A DNA stretch of 64,000 nt from Hominimerdicola alba (GTDB lineage: Bacteria > Bacillota > Clostridia > Oscillospirales > Ruminococcaceae), in NCBI RefSeq assembly GCF_900109655.1, contig NZ_FOAT01000007.1:97686-161685 (forward strand). Direction: 5' to 3'. This document shows positions 1 to 7,690 of this stretch, piece by piece. The notes beneath the pieces were generated by a model, which ran no database searches, had not been told where the DNA came from, and saw only the letters and a program-made list of their open reading frames with translations. How positions within the stretch are numbered: position 1 is the stretch's first letter; each line of letters starts with the position of its first letter. The translations under genes were made by a program, and so were the position numbers.

Positions 1-637
1 CGTCTGCAAGATTAGCGCCGCCCATGAAAGCCGCTTTGCCGTCGATGACTGCCAGCTTGCGATGGTCGCGCTCGTTGATGCTCACATGGTCTGGCTCGCG
101 GTAAAGCCGGCAGTCTATGCCGTAACCTTTCATCTCTTCGCAGAAAGCGTCGTTCTGCTGAAAGCCGTCGCATAACAGCCTGACATCTACATCATCGGCT
201 ATCTTCTCCGTAAGGATATCCAGTATGCCGTCAAGCATCTCGCCGTCCTTGACTATAAAATACTCCAAGAATATGGTTTCTTCCGCCTTAGCCAGTTCTT
301 CAAGCAGAGCTTCGTAAAAGCGCTCTCCTGTGGGAAAATATCTGACATCAGTATTTGAGTAAACGGGATAACGGCAGTTGGTCAGCAGATAAAACCTGTC
401 TCCTGCCCTGTCAAGGATATCCTGCTGCTGAAAAAGATTTACAGGCATTACGGGGCGAACATATACTTCCCGCGGCTGAGAACTTTCATCTGCTTTCACA
501 GCAGAACTTACCTCCGCCGCGGAAGATATATCCTCTCCCGAAGACGAACTGCTTACCTTACTGCCTGTGTCCCTGACATGACCGCAGCCGCAAAGCATCA
601 GCGCCGCGATAATGCCCGATGCAAGTCTCATTTTCAT
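1..637 (-). CDS. Cardiolipin synthase-like phospholipase D family lipoprotein (3' end cut by window edge)
   Basis: Reading the complement from an ATG at 637, behind a GGGGGG Shine-Dalgarno stretch, gives an open frame of 212 codons that runs off the window. It starts with MKMRLASG, a short hydrophobic stretch and LCGC, a lipobox-type signal, then a Ser/Glu-rich spacer. About residues 75-210 resemble the first half of bacterial cardiolipin synthases (ANCRYPVYSNTDV-type region, FLEYFIVKDGEM) and end in the phospholipase D motif HRKLAVIDGKAAFMGG (HxKxxxxD). A full-length homologue would have a second HKD motif outside the window. Such enzymes make cardiolipin from phosphatidylglycerol at the membrane; a lipoprotein signal in place of N-terminal membrane helices is unusual for the family. 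The gene begins 13 bases after the AraC gene stop, so the two are probably co-transcribed. Confidence 0.8.
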   Translation of the reverse strand, partial: MKMRLASGIIAALMLCGCGHVRDTGSKVSSSSSGEDISSAAEVSSAVKADESSQPREVYVRPVMPVNLFQQQDILDRAGDRFYLLTNCRYPVYSNTDVRYFPTGERFYEALLEELAKAEETIFLEYFIVKDGEMLDGILDILTEKIADDVDVRLLCDGFQQNDAFCEEMKGYGIDCRLYREPDHVSINERDHRKLAVIDGKAAFMGGANLAD

Positions 638-650
638 ATATGTCCCCCCC

Positions 651-1454
651 TCACTTGTCGTTCTGCCGCTTGTTCTTCACCCTCGTCCGATATTCTGTCG
701 GGCTCTCGCCCTTTACTTTCCTGAATTGCCTTACAAAATGTATATCCGATGAATACCCGCACATCTGTGCTATCCTGCTGACGCTGTGGCTGGTTGATGA
801 AAGCAGGTACTCTGCCCTTTCGGTGCGCGCCGCGATAACATCGGTCATGGGTGTCACCCCGAAAAGCTTCTTGTAGCCGTGCTGAAACGAAGAACGGCTC
901 ATGGTCATCTCGTGGGCAAGCTCTTCAATGTTCCACTTGCGTGCAGGGTCGTTGTATATCTTCGCCCTCAGCACCGACATATCCTCGTAGCCGCTGCCCA
1001 TGCCCCGCTCAACCGTTCTGTGTAACTTGTCGCTGAGTTTCAGGAAAAACAGCTTCACCAGCAGGTCGCAGGTATCGGTGGAGTATATCCCACCCGAATA
1101 ATGCTCGTGACACATCATGCTGATAAATACCGTCAGCTCTGAAAGGCTGTCTATCCTCACAGGGGTATCAAAGGGTATATCCAGCTCTTTCAGAAACTGC
1201 TCGTCTTCGATACTCTCGGGCAGAAAATGGAACCAGTCGTTGCCGTATCGTCCGCCGTCAGCACGGTAGCACTGGGGAGTACCCAATTTGTACAGCATAA
1301 ATGAGCCCGCTTCCGCAGTATGCTCTCCCTTTTCGGTAACAAATACCGCAGAGGTCTTCAACAACAGCAAAAGAAGATCCCCCGAACCCTCAGGACGGTC
1401 TATGAAAAAATCGGCATCATGCCAGTGATTGCAGCCTACATTTGTTATGCGCAC
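651..1454 (-). CDS. AraC-family transcriptional regulator
   Basis: This 267-residue protein starts at GTG 1454, six bases after a GGGGGG ribosome site; there is no better ATG. The C-terminal 100 residues carry two helix-turn-helix units: NIEELAHEMTMSRSSFQHGYKKLFGVTPM and VSRIAQMCGYSSDIHFVRQFRKVKGESPTEYR, the AraC/XylS signature. The N-terminal 150 residues look like an AraC-type cupin sensor (HWHDADFFIDRP, FMLYKLGTPQCYRADG). It is divergent from the GH5 endoglucanase, and three copies of one motif lie between them. The natural reading is activation of GH5 and repression of itself, with a sugar as effector; the effector is unknown. It shares a transcript with the downstream lipoprotein gene. 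Confidence 0.9.
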   Translation of the reverse strand: MRITNVGCNHWHDADFFIDRPEGSGDLLLLLLKTSAVFVTEKGEHTAEAGSFMLYKLGTPQCYRADGGRYGNDWFHFLPESIEDEQFLKELDIPFDTPVRIDSLSELTVFISMMCHEHYSGGIYSTDTCDLLVKLFFLKLSDKLHRTVERGMGSGYEDMSVLRAKIYNDPARKWNIEELAHEMTMSRSSFQHGYKKLFGVTPMTDVIAARTERAEYLLSSTSHSVSRIAQMCGYSSDIHFVRQFRKVKGESPTEYRTRVKNKRQNDK

Positions 1455-1476
1455 AGGTATCCCCCCTTTTTTGTAT

Positions 1477-1505
1477 ATATTAACATATAATGCAGATTAA
1501 TTCAA
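1477..1505 (-). promoter_or_regulatory. Promoter of the AraC gene with embedded operator copy
   Basis: On the complement, TTGAAT (1500-1505) and TAATAT (1477-1482) are separated by 17 bases. The motif TTAACATATAATGCA (1480-1494 on the + strand), an exact reverse complement of the operator copy at 1534-1548, fills part of the spacer and the -10. A protein bound here would block this promoter. Confidence 0.5.
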
Positions 1506-1533
1506 GACGTATTTTCTGTAAATTTTTTTGATT

Positions 1534-1568
1534 TGCATTATATGTTAACTTAATTGCATTATATGATA
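1534..1568 (+). promoter_or_regulatory. Direct-repeat operator, 21-bp spacing, upstream of GH5
   Basis: TGCATTATATG occurs at 1534-1544 and again at 1555-1565, exactly 21 bases (two helical turns) apart, and an inverted copy lies at 1480-1494. The promoter-proximal copy ends three bases before the -35 of the GH5 promoter. This is the site layout known for AraC-type class II activators, and the divergent AraC gene is the obvious candidate protein. Confidence 0.6.
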
Positions 1569-1597
1569 TTGCGGCGATTAAACAAATCGGGTAAAAT
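1569..1597 (+). promoter_or_regulatory. Promoter of the GH5 gene
   Basis: TTGCGG (1569-1574), 17 bases, then TAAAAT (1592-1597). The -35 is weak, as expected for an activator-dependent promoter, and abuts the direct repeats upstream. The start codon is about 40 bases downstream of the expected transcription start. Confidence 0.5.
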
Positions 1598-1645
1598 ATC
1601 TATAACAGATAAATAACGACCTACTTGTTTACGGAGGTGACAGCT

Positions 1646-2887
1646 ATGGACAAAATAAAACTCGTAACACTTATAACCGTGCTTGCTATGGCTTCTTCGG
1701 GGCTGGTTTCCTGCGGACCCGGTAACGGCAAAGGTTCCTCACAGGCTGAAAAAAAGGATAATGCCTCAGCCGCCGAAAGCACCGCTGACAGCGATGCTCA
1801 GCCCACAGCTGACGGAAATACGCCCTTAAACGAAGAACTTGCAAGAAGCGGCGAAGTCAGGGATATTTCTGCTATGGAGCTGGTAGCAGAAATGAAGACA
1901 GGCTGGAATCTGGGCAACTCCCTTGATGCCACAGGTGCGGCTGGCAATGCTTCGGAAGTCAACTGGGGCAACCCAAAGACCACCAAGGAAATGATAGACG
2001 CGGTCTATAACAAGGGCTTCGATGTTATCCGCATACCCGTTACCTGGGGCGGTCATGTGGGTGACGGTCCCGATTACAAGATAGACGAAGACTGGCTCGC
2101 CCGCGTGCAGGAGGTAGTAAACTATGCCTACGATGACGGCGCTTACGTTATCATAAACTCCCACCATGAGGAAGACTGGCGCATACCCGACAACGAGCAT
2201 ATCGACGCTGTTGATGAAAAGACAGCAGCTATCTGGAAACAGGTAGCCGAGCGCTTTAAGGATTACGGCGACCATCTGATATTCGAGGGTCTCAACGAAC
2301 CCAGAGTAAAAGGCTCACCCCAGGAATGGAACGGCGGCACCGAAGAGGGCAGACGCTGCGTCGAAAGACTCAATCAGACTTTCTTGGATACCGTCCGCGC
2401 AACAGGCGGAAACAACGAAAAGCGACTTCTGCTGATGACTACCTATGCGTCTTCAAGCGGTCTGAATGTCATAAAGGATACAGCTATCCCCGAGGACGAC
2501 CACATCGGTTTTTCGATACATGCCTATACCCCCTATGCATTCACCTATAATGCCAATGCCGACTGGGAGCTCTTTGACTGGGACGGCACACATGACGGCG
2601 ATATAATCAGCCTTATGTCCAATCTGAAAGAGTATTACCTTGATAAGGATATCCCCGTGATAATCACCGAGTACGGCGCTGTCAATAAGGATGGCAACGA
2701 TGAAGACCGTGCAAAATGGGTGACCTGCTATATCGAATATGCCGAAAAGTTAGGCGGCATACCCTGCGTATGGTGGGATAACGGATACTATTCATCTGGT
2801 AACGAACTTTTCGGTATCTTCGACAGAAATACCTGCACATGGTTCACCGATACCGTAACCGACGCGATAATCGCAAATGCCAAATAG
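1646..2887 (+). CDS. GH5 endo-beta-1,4-glucanase, lipoprotein
   Basis: The ATG at 1646 is chosen over the TTG at 1625 because GGAGGTGA lies just upstream of it. The 413-residue product starts MDKIKLVTLITVLAMASSG and has the lipobox LVSC, then a Ser/Ala/Glu-rich tether, then a GH5 catalytic domain from about residue 75. Seen are GWNLGNSLDA, WGNPKTT, VIRIPVTW, INSHHEEDW, FEGLNEPR (acid/base Glu218), SIHAYTPYAF, IITEYGA (nucleophile Glu342) and VWWDNG. The GWNLGNSLDA and WGNP signatures are typical of subfamily GH5_4, which cuts cellulose, lichenan, xyloglucan or glucomannan. No dockerin or carbohydrate-binding module is present, so it is likely anchored to the outer face of the membrane. Confidence 0.93.
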   Translation: MDKIKLVTLITVLAMASSGLVSCGPGNGKGSSQAEKKDNASAAESTADSDAQPTADGNTPLNEELARSGEVRDISAMELVAEMKTGWNLGNSLDATGAAGNASEVNWGNPKTTKEMIDAVYNKGFDVIRIPVTWGGHVGDGPDYKIDEDWLARVQEVVNYAYDDGAYVIINSHHEEDWRIPDNEHIDAVDEKTAAIWKQVAERFKDYGDHLIFEGLNEPRVKGSPQEWNGGTEEGRRCVERLNQTFLDTVRATGGNNEKRLLLMTTYASSSGLNVIKDTAIPEDDHIGFSIHAYTPYAFTYNANADWELFDWDGTHDGDIISLMSNLKEYYLDKDIPVIITEYGAVNKDGNDEDRAKWVTCYIEYAEKLGGIPCVWWDNGYYSSGNELFGIFDRNTCTWFTDTVTDAIIANAK

Positions 2888-2930
2888 GATCAGTATTATC
2901 CCATTTGATACACTGCTCAATACCATTAGA

Positions 2931-2973
2931 TGAATACTTCCCCCGCCTGCTGCGGGGAAAGTATACCACCAAT
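2931..2973. repeat. GC-rich hairpin element (copy 1)
   Basis: An imperfect palindrome with arms ACTTCCCCCGC and GCGGGGAAAGT around CTGCT, preceded by TTAGATGAAT. A closely similar hairpin with the same TTAGATG flank lies inverted at 55933-55975. It may be a remnant of a palindrome-ended transposable element or a dispersed terminator. Confidence 0.45.
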
Positions 2974-3002
2974 ATCAGCGGGATAAATAATATGATAAGC
3001 AA

Positions 3003-3048
3003 AAGCAAAGACCGACAGTCGGGATATCCCGCTGTCGGTCCTGCTTTG
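3003..3048. terminator. Bidirectional terminator between GH5 and GH16
   Basis: Perfect arms GACCGACAG (3010-3018) and CTGTCGGTC (3032-3040), with an inner CGGGATATCCCG and outer AAAGCA/TGCTTT pairing. It lies between two converging genes; T-tracts are short on both sides. Confidence 0.6.
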
Positions 3049-3078
3049 TCCAACAAATATTAATTCAGTTGAGGTTAA

Positions 3079-4341
3079 TCAATAAACTGCTTCTATGCTC
3101 CAGAGCTGGTTAGCACCGCCTGTGTATCTCCACTGGAGAACATTTGCATTGTCGTTCTTGGACTTGCCTTCAACGTCCAGAGCCTTGCCGCTTGCCTTGT
3201 TGATGAGCGCATAGTTGTTGCCGACTTTTCTCAGCTCCCACTTCTGTGCGTCACCGCCGTTTGAGCTGCACTGCTGAACGTTTGCACCGTCGTCCTTGCT
3301 GCCCCATGCCACATCAAGTACCTTGCCGCTGTTAGCGCACTTGATAACATAGTAGCCGTCCCACTGCTTCTCAAGATACCACTTCTGGTTCTCGTAGCCG
3401 CTGTATCTGTACTGAAGAACGTTAGCGCCGTCGTCCTTGCTGCCCCAGCTTACGTCCAGAGCCTTGCCGCTGTTAACAGACTTGATAGCGTACTTCTGCT
3501 TGCTGTTGAAATTGCCGCTGTTATTATTGTTATTATTGTTGTTATTGTTCTGCTGCTGATTGTTGTTATTATTGTTGTTCTGGTTATTATTGCTGCTCTG
3601 CTTCTGGGTATTGCCGTTGGGAGCAGTATAGGATATCCAGTCATACTGCGCAGTCAGGGGAGCTCTGCCGTTATAGTGGTTGAGCCACTCATCAACGCCC
3701 TTGCCGTTCCATACGTTCATCATTATCTTGCCGGGTGTCTGGGGTATATCCCTGTAAGCTGTGTATACAGGCTTCTTGTCAACATACCATGTAATGCTGG
3801 TGCTGTCCCAGTAGAAACCGTACTGGTGGAAGCTCTGAGAAGCGTCAAAGCCCAGATTGTAAAGATACTCGTGGTTGCCCTGACCTTTGGTGTAGTAGTT
3901 GAACTGTACCTGATTGGTATTCTTGCCCAGGAACTCGATATCGATCTCGTCCCAAACAGTGCCGTCGCTAGGACCTGTGTAGGTGAAGAATGAGCTTACA
4001 ACGCCGTCATTCTTGATAGGCTTCATGCTTACATCATACATACCGAAACCGAAAGTCTGGGTAGTACGGTACTCAGCGCCCTGATAGCCCTGCCAGCTGT
4101 TGCCAGTGATGGAAAGATTCATCTTGCCGCCTGAGAACTGAACATTGTTCTTGCTCCAGGTGCAGTCGAACATTCCGCCGTTGGACCAGCCGTCGGAAGC
4201 CTCCATAGTGCCCCACTCGTAGCTGTCAAAACCTGTGCCGAAATAGCTGCCGCTGAAACGCTGTGCTGCATTTACATTCATCATCATGCCCGCAGACATA
4301 GCTGCTGCTGTCAGAAAACTAATAATCCTTTTTACTTTCAT
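3079..4341 (-). CDS. Secreted GH16 beta-glucanase (lichenase-like) with Asn-rich linker and ricin-type lectin domain
   Basis: The ATG at 4341 follows GGAGGTATTTCAA, so the upstream in-frame ATG at 4371 is not used. The 420-residue product has a signal peptide (MKVKRIISFLTAAAMSAG, cleavage after VNA). A GH16 domain spans about residues 30-245 with the catalytic motif DEIDIEFLG (Glu132 nucleophile, Glu136 acid/base). The EIDIE form without the extra Met is the one found in beta-1,3-1,4-glucanases. About residues 248-280 are almost only Asn and Gln. Residues 283-420 form a beta-trefoil with three repeats containing ALDVSWGSKDDGANVLQ and a QKW or QLW motif, as in ricin-B/CBM13 domains. It should cut mixed-linkage glucan outside the cell while held to polysaccharide by the lectin. 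Confidence 0.93.
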   Translation of the reverse strand: MKVKRIISFLTAAAMSAGMMMNVNAAQRFSGSYFGTGFDSYEWGTMEASDGWSNGGMFDCTWSKNNVQFSGGKMNLSITGNSWQGYQGAEYRTTQTFGFGMYDVSMKPIKNDGVVSSFFTYTGPSDGTVWDEIDIEFLGKNTNQVQFNYYTKGQGNHEYLYNLGFDASQSFHQYGFYWDSTSITWYVDKKPVYTAYRDIPQTPGKIMMNVWNGKGVDEWLNHYNGRAPLTAQYDWISYTAPNGNTQKQSSNNNQNNNNNNNQQQNNNNNNNNNNSGNFNSKQKYAIKSVNSGKALDVSWGSKDDGANVLQYRYSGYENQKWYLEKQWDGYYVIKCANSGKVLDVAWGSKDDGANVQQCSSNGGDAQKWELRKVGNNYALINKASGKALDVEGKSKNDNANVLQWRYTGGANQLWSIEAVY

Positions 4342-4426
4342 TTGAAATACCTCCACTTCTGAATTGTACATTCATCACATAAGTTTGTTGGTTTTTCCGA
4401 TTAATATGTCCTTAATGGACAACTTC

Positions 4427-4483
4427 ATTATAACATCGCACTTTTAGAATTTATATCAAAAACACATAACTTTATATCAAAAA
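4427..4483 (-). promoter_or_regulatory. GH16 promoter with 21-bp-spaced direct repeats
   Basis: On the complement a TATAAT -10 (4427-4432) has only a weak -35 (TATAAA, 4450-4455). TTTATATCAAAAA occurs on the + strand at 4450-4462 and at 4471-4483, exactly 21 bases apart, and the proximal copy overlaps the -35 position. As at the GH5 promoter, this suggests an AraC-type activator. The rest of the 4342-4688 gap is AT-rich and holds only the promoter of the next gene. Confidence 0.5.
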
Positions 4484-4603
4484 TCGAATCTGCTAAAAAA
4501 TATCATCTTAGATTATTGATACTTTTTCGTGTATTTTTGATATTTTTTAACTATTTCAATAACCCCCGAAATATAAGGGTTTCACCGAAGTTCACCGTCA
4601 ATA

Positions 4604-4632
4604 TTGACATTATCGTAATCAAATGTTATAAT
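4604..4632 (+). promoter_or_regulatory. Consensus sigma-A promoter
   Basis: TTGACA (4604-4609), a 17-base spacer and TATAAT (4627-4632): a perfect match to both hexamers. The ATG of the citrate-lyase-like gene is 57 bases after the -10, so strong constitutive expression is likely. Confidence 0.8.
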
Positions 4633-4688
4633 ATATCCTATAAAGTATATAGTTAATTATTCAATTAAAACAGAAAGGTCGTTAAGCG

Positions 4689-5849
4689 ATGCGTCATCAT
4701 CTGTATAACCCTGATTTCAAGTTCGTCCGCCCCCCGGAGGACTTCGATAAATATACCGACAGAGAGCTTTTGCAGTACTGTCTGGGCGCTACAATGTATA
4801 TGCCCGGCACCAAGGATTTCACCCCGAAGATACTAAGCGGCGCTATGCCGGGTCTTACAACTGTAGTACTTTGCTTTGAGGACGCCTGCCCAGAGGAAAG
4901 CGTTGAAGCCGCCGAACAGAACGTCTACCGCCTGCTGGATACAGTGGCTTTCGCCGAAGAAGAGGGTACACTCTCCCCCGATAATATACCGCTGATATTC
5001 GTCCGAACAAGAAACCCCGAACAGTTCAGGCACTTCGCCGCAGGGCTGAACAAGCGCAGGTCAAGGGCGCTGTGCGGTATAAATTTCCCGAAATTCAATG
5101 CCGAAAACGGCGAGGAATATTTCGCCTACCTCAAAGAACTAAATGAAAAACTGGACGATGTCCTCTACGGTATGCCCATCATCGAAAGTCCCGAGGTAGC
5201 CTATAAAGAAAGCCGTATGACCGAACTTCTGGGCATAAAACAGATACTCGACAAATACCGCGACCTCGTGCTGCAGGTGCGCGTGGGCGGCACGGATTTT
5301 TCATCGGTATTCGGCGTAAGGCGCGGCGTTGACCATTCAATATATGATATCCTAACCGTCCGTGAATGCCTGTGCGATATAATCAACGTCTGTGGCAGAA
5401 ATAATGACTACGTTATCTCGGGTCCTGTCTGGGAATACTTCCGCGCCCCGAAAGAGCTGATGTTCGGCGAACTGCCGACCCATAGTCTCGATGACTGCCT
5501 GCTGAAAAGACATACTATAGTAAATAACGAGGTGGACGGACTTCTGCGTGAAGTCATACTTGATAAAGCAAACGGATTCATCGGCAGAACCGTTATACAC
5601 CCCTCCCACGTCAGATTCGTCAATGCCCTTATGGCTGTCACTAAAGAGGAGTACGACGATGCCTGCATGATACTTGGCAATAAAGCAGGCGGCGTGGTAA
5701 AAGGCTCGGGCAGCAATAAGATGAACGAGATACGCCCACATACCAACTGGGCAGTAAAGATATATATGAGAGCCCGTGCCTTCGGGGTCATCGAGAATCA
5801 GAGAGCATATGTGAAGCTGTTCTCGGAAGATGGGAAAGGGGATAAATAA
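4689..5849 (+). CDS. HpcH/HpaI-type C-C bond lyase (citrate lyase beta-like TIM barrel)
   Basis: This 386-residue protein starts at ATG 4689 after AGAAAGG. The N-terminus (LGATMYMPGTKDFTPKIL, VVLCFEDACPEESVE), a central MPIIESPEVAYKE and VRVGGTDFSSVFGVRRG, and a late FIGRTVIHPSHVRFVNAL fit the HpcH/HpaI and citrate-lyase-beta superfamily. The Glu/Asp residues in these motifs bind Mg2+ and the substrate carboxylates in that superfamily. The N-terminal style and length match the family often found in tellurium-resistance (Ter) stress islands rather than true CitE. No ter genes are near, so it is an isolated member driven by a consensus promoter. Substrate unknown. Confidence 0.75.
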   Translation: MRHHLYNPDFKFVRPPEDFDKYTDRELLQYCLGATMYMPGTKDFTPKILSGAMPGLTTVVLCFEDACPEESVEAAEQNVYRLLDTVAFAEEEGTLSPDNIPLIFVRTRNPEQFRHFAAGLNKRRSRALCGINFPKFNAENGEEYFAYLKELNEKLDDVLYGMPIIESPEVAYKESRMTELLGIKQILDKYRDLVLQVRVGGTDFSSVFGVRRGVDHSIYDILTVRECLCDIINVCGRNNDYVISGPVWEYFRAPKELMFGELPTHSLDDCLLKRHTIVNNEVDGLLREVILDKANGFIGRTVIHPSHVRFVNALMAVTKEEYDDACMILGNKAGGVVKGSGSNKMNEIRPHTNWAVKIYMRARAFGVIENQRAYVKLFSEDGKGDK

Positions 5850-5871
5850 AAAAAGCTAACTTCCGAAAAAG

Positions 5872-5951
5872 GCGCGGCAATAACTTACGGACGTAAAAAG
5901 AGCGTGGACTGTTATTTTGTCCACGCTCTTGATTTTGATATTGCCGCGCCA
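5872..5951. repeat. Repeat A, copy 1 (nested palindrome), also acting as terminator
   Basis: Outer arms GGCGCGGCAATA (5872-5883) and TATTGCCGCGCC (5940-5951) enclose inner arms AAGAGCGTGGAC (5899-5910) and GTCCACGCTCTT (5920-5931). The same design recurs at 32588-32668 and 43285-43365, with a terminator-like derivative at 40492-40523. Here it fills the space between two converging genes. Confidence 0.85.
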
Positions 5952-5959
5952 TTAGGCGC

Positions 5960-7690
5960 TTACTTTTCCGTCTCCCATTCAAGACCCTTGGCGCGGGTAA
6001 ATGCTCTCGTTTCTTTCATTGGCATGGGTTTGCCGAAGAAGAATCCCTGGGCACGTTCACAGCCTGCTTTTTTCAGGAATTCATAGTGATCGAGAGTCTC
6101 AACGCCCTCGCACAGGGGCTGCAGGGACATTCCCCTTGCGCCTTCCATTATATAGCTCATGAGAGTTCCCGTCTTGGGATTGCGGTCAAAGCTTCTCAGG
6201 AAGATGAGGTCGAGTTTGAGGACATCGAAATCGTACTCGGCTATGGTATTCAGCGAGGAATACCCGCTGCCGAAATCATCCAGCCATATCTGGTAGCCCA
6301 TATTTCTCATTTTTTCGCACTCGCTCTTTATATAGCCCACATTATCGTTGAGTGCGCTCTCGGTTATCTCAATATCGAGCATATCCCTGGGGACACCGTA
6401 CTCTGTCCTTGTATTTTCGATTATCCCAAAGATATCGCAGAGCTCAAAATCAAGACGCGAGATATTAAGTGATACGGGAACTACGGGCTCCCCTGCGTCC
6501 ACAAGATCTTTGTAGTCCATGCACACTTTTTTAACCACGAACCTGTCAACTATATGTATAAGGTGGAACTGTTCCAGCGTTTCGACGAAATCACTGGGCA
6601 GAAGCAGACCTATCTTGGGGTCTTCCCAGCGAACGAGGGCTTCATATCCGCATATCTTTCCTGTCTTCACCCTGATGACGGGCTGATAGTACACTTTTAT
6701 GTACTCTTTCTCGACTGCTTCTTCTATGTGATCTACAACGTACTGCTGTCTGCGCAGACGATCTCTGAGCATTTCATCGTATATGCAGTAGTTGACATCG
6801 TGCCTGTTTTTCACGCTGTTGCAGGCAAGTCTTGCGTGGTCGCAGGCAAGACCGACTTCGGGATAGCGGTCATCAAGGAAATATATTCCCGCCTTGACCC
6901 TGACCTTTTTATTAAGGTCTTCGGTCAGCAGCATACGCTTATATACTTCTTCCACGCGGGCGATGACTTCTTCCCTGCCAACGGTATCACATACGAAGAA
7001 ATGGTCATCGGAGAACCTTGCGACAGTTGCGCCCTCAAAGGTATCGCTGATAGTTTTTGCCAGGTCGCACAGCAGTTCATCACCCAGCTTGAAGCCGTGG
7101 CGCTCGTTATACAGCTTGAAATTCGGGATATCAAACTGCACAAAGGAAAGAGCCTGCCGCCTGCCGTAGGGTGACTGGAGCATATTTTGTATCTTCTGGT
7201 AGAAGAATGACATATTGAACAGCCCTGTCAGCGGGTCGGTATTCTGGTCTGCGGAGAGTATCTCCGCTTCGGCAAAGGAATTTCTGCTGCGGTTGTAATA
7301 CTCGTTTCTGTCCACATCGACTATGAAAACAAAGTAAAAGCTCCTGCCGTTCTTCCAGTGCAGGATATGCCCGAAATCTTCGATATAACGCACTTCGCCG
7401 TCACGGGTAAGTATTCGGTAGCGGACGTAGTCATGGCGTTTTTCGACGAATACGGTCTGCGCCTTGATCTGGTTCTCTATCTTTTGCAGATCATCTGGAT
7501 GCACCATACCCTTGAATGATCCGCCCACATGGTCAATGAACTCCTCATAGTCATCACAGCCATACAGATGTACTATGTTCTTATCTGCAAATAGTATCTT
7601 CTCATCTCCGTCAGCTTCATATATAAAGAACCCGCCGGGCAGTCCCGTAGGTATCATGCCGCCTTCGATCTGATAATATTTCTCTTCCAA
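5960..7690 (-). CDS. PAS - degenerate GGDEF - EAL cyclic-di-GMP phosphodiesterase
   Basis: The start is TTG at 7690, eight bases after AAAGGGG; no ATG upstream is in frame. The 576 residues comprise a PAS-like domain (about 10-130), a GGDEF domain (145-300) and an EAL domain (310-565). The cyclase signature reads RFSDDHF at 225-231 where active enzymes have GGDEF, so cyclase activity is probably lost. The EAL domain keeps its metal and catalytic residues: GYEALVRW (Glu350), SLNISR (Asn409), EITES (Glu441, Glu444), LDDFGSGYSS (Asp471, Asp472), LKLD (Lys492), CEGVET and AQGFFFGKP (Gln548). It should therefore hydrolyse cyclic di-GMP in the cytoplasm, with PAS and GGDEF as sensors. No membrane segment. 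Confidence 0.9.
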   Translation of the reverse strand: MEEKYYQIEGGMIPTGLPGGFFIYEADGDEKILFADKNIVHLYGCDDYEEFIDHVGGSFKGMVHPDDLQKIENQIKAQTVFVEKRHDYVRYRILTRDGEVRYIEDFGHILHWKNGRSFYFVFIVDVDRNEYYNRSRNSFAEAEILSADQNTDPLTGLFNMSFFYQKIQNMLQSPYGRRQALSFVQFDIPNFKLYNERHGFKLGDELLCDLAKTISDTFEGATVARFSDDHFFVCDTVGREEVIARVEEVYKRMLLTEDLNKKVRVKAGIYFLDDRYPEVGLACDHARLACNSVKNRHDVNYCIYDEMLRDRLRRQQYVVDHIEEAVEKEYIKVYYQPVIRVKTGKICGYEALVRWEDPKIGLLLPSDFVETLEQFHLIHIVDRFVVKKVCMDYKDLVDAGEPVVPVSLNISRLDFELCDIFGIIENTRTEYGVPRDMLDIEITESALNDNVGYIKSECEKMRNMGYQIWLDDFGSGYSSLNTIAEYDFDVLKLDLIFLRSFDRNPKTGTLMSYIMEGARGMSLQPLCEGVETLDHYEFLKKAGCERAQGFFFGKPMPMKETRAFTRAKGLEWETEK

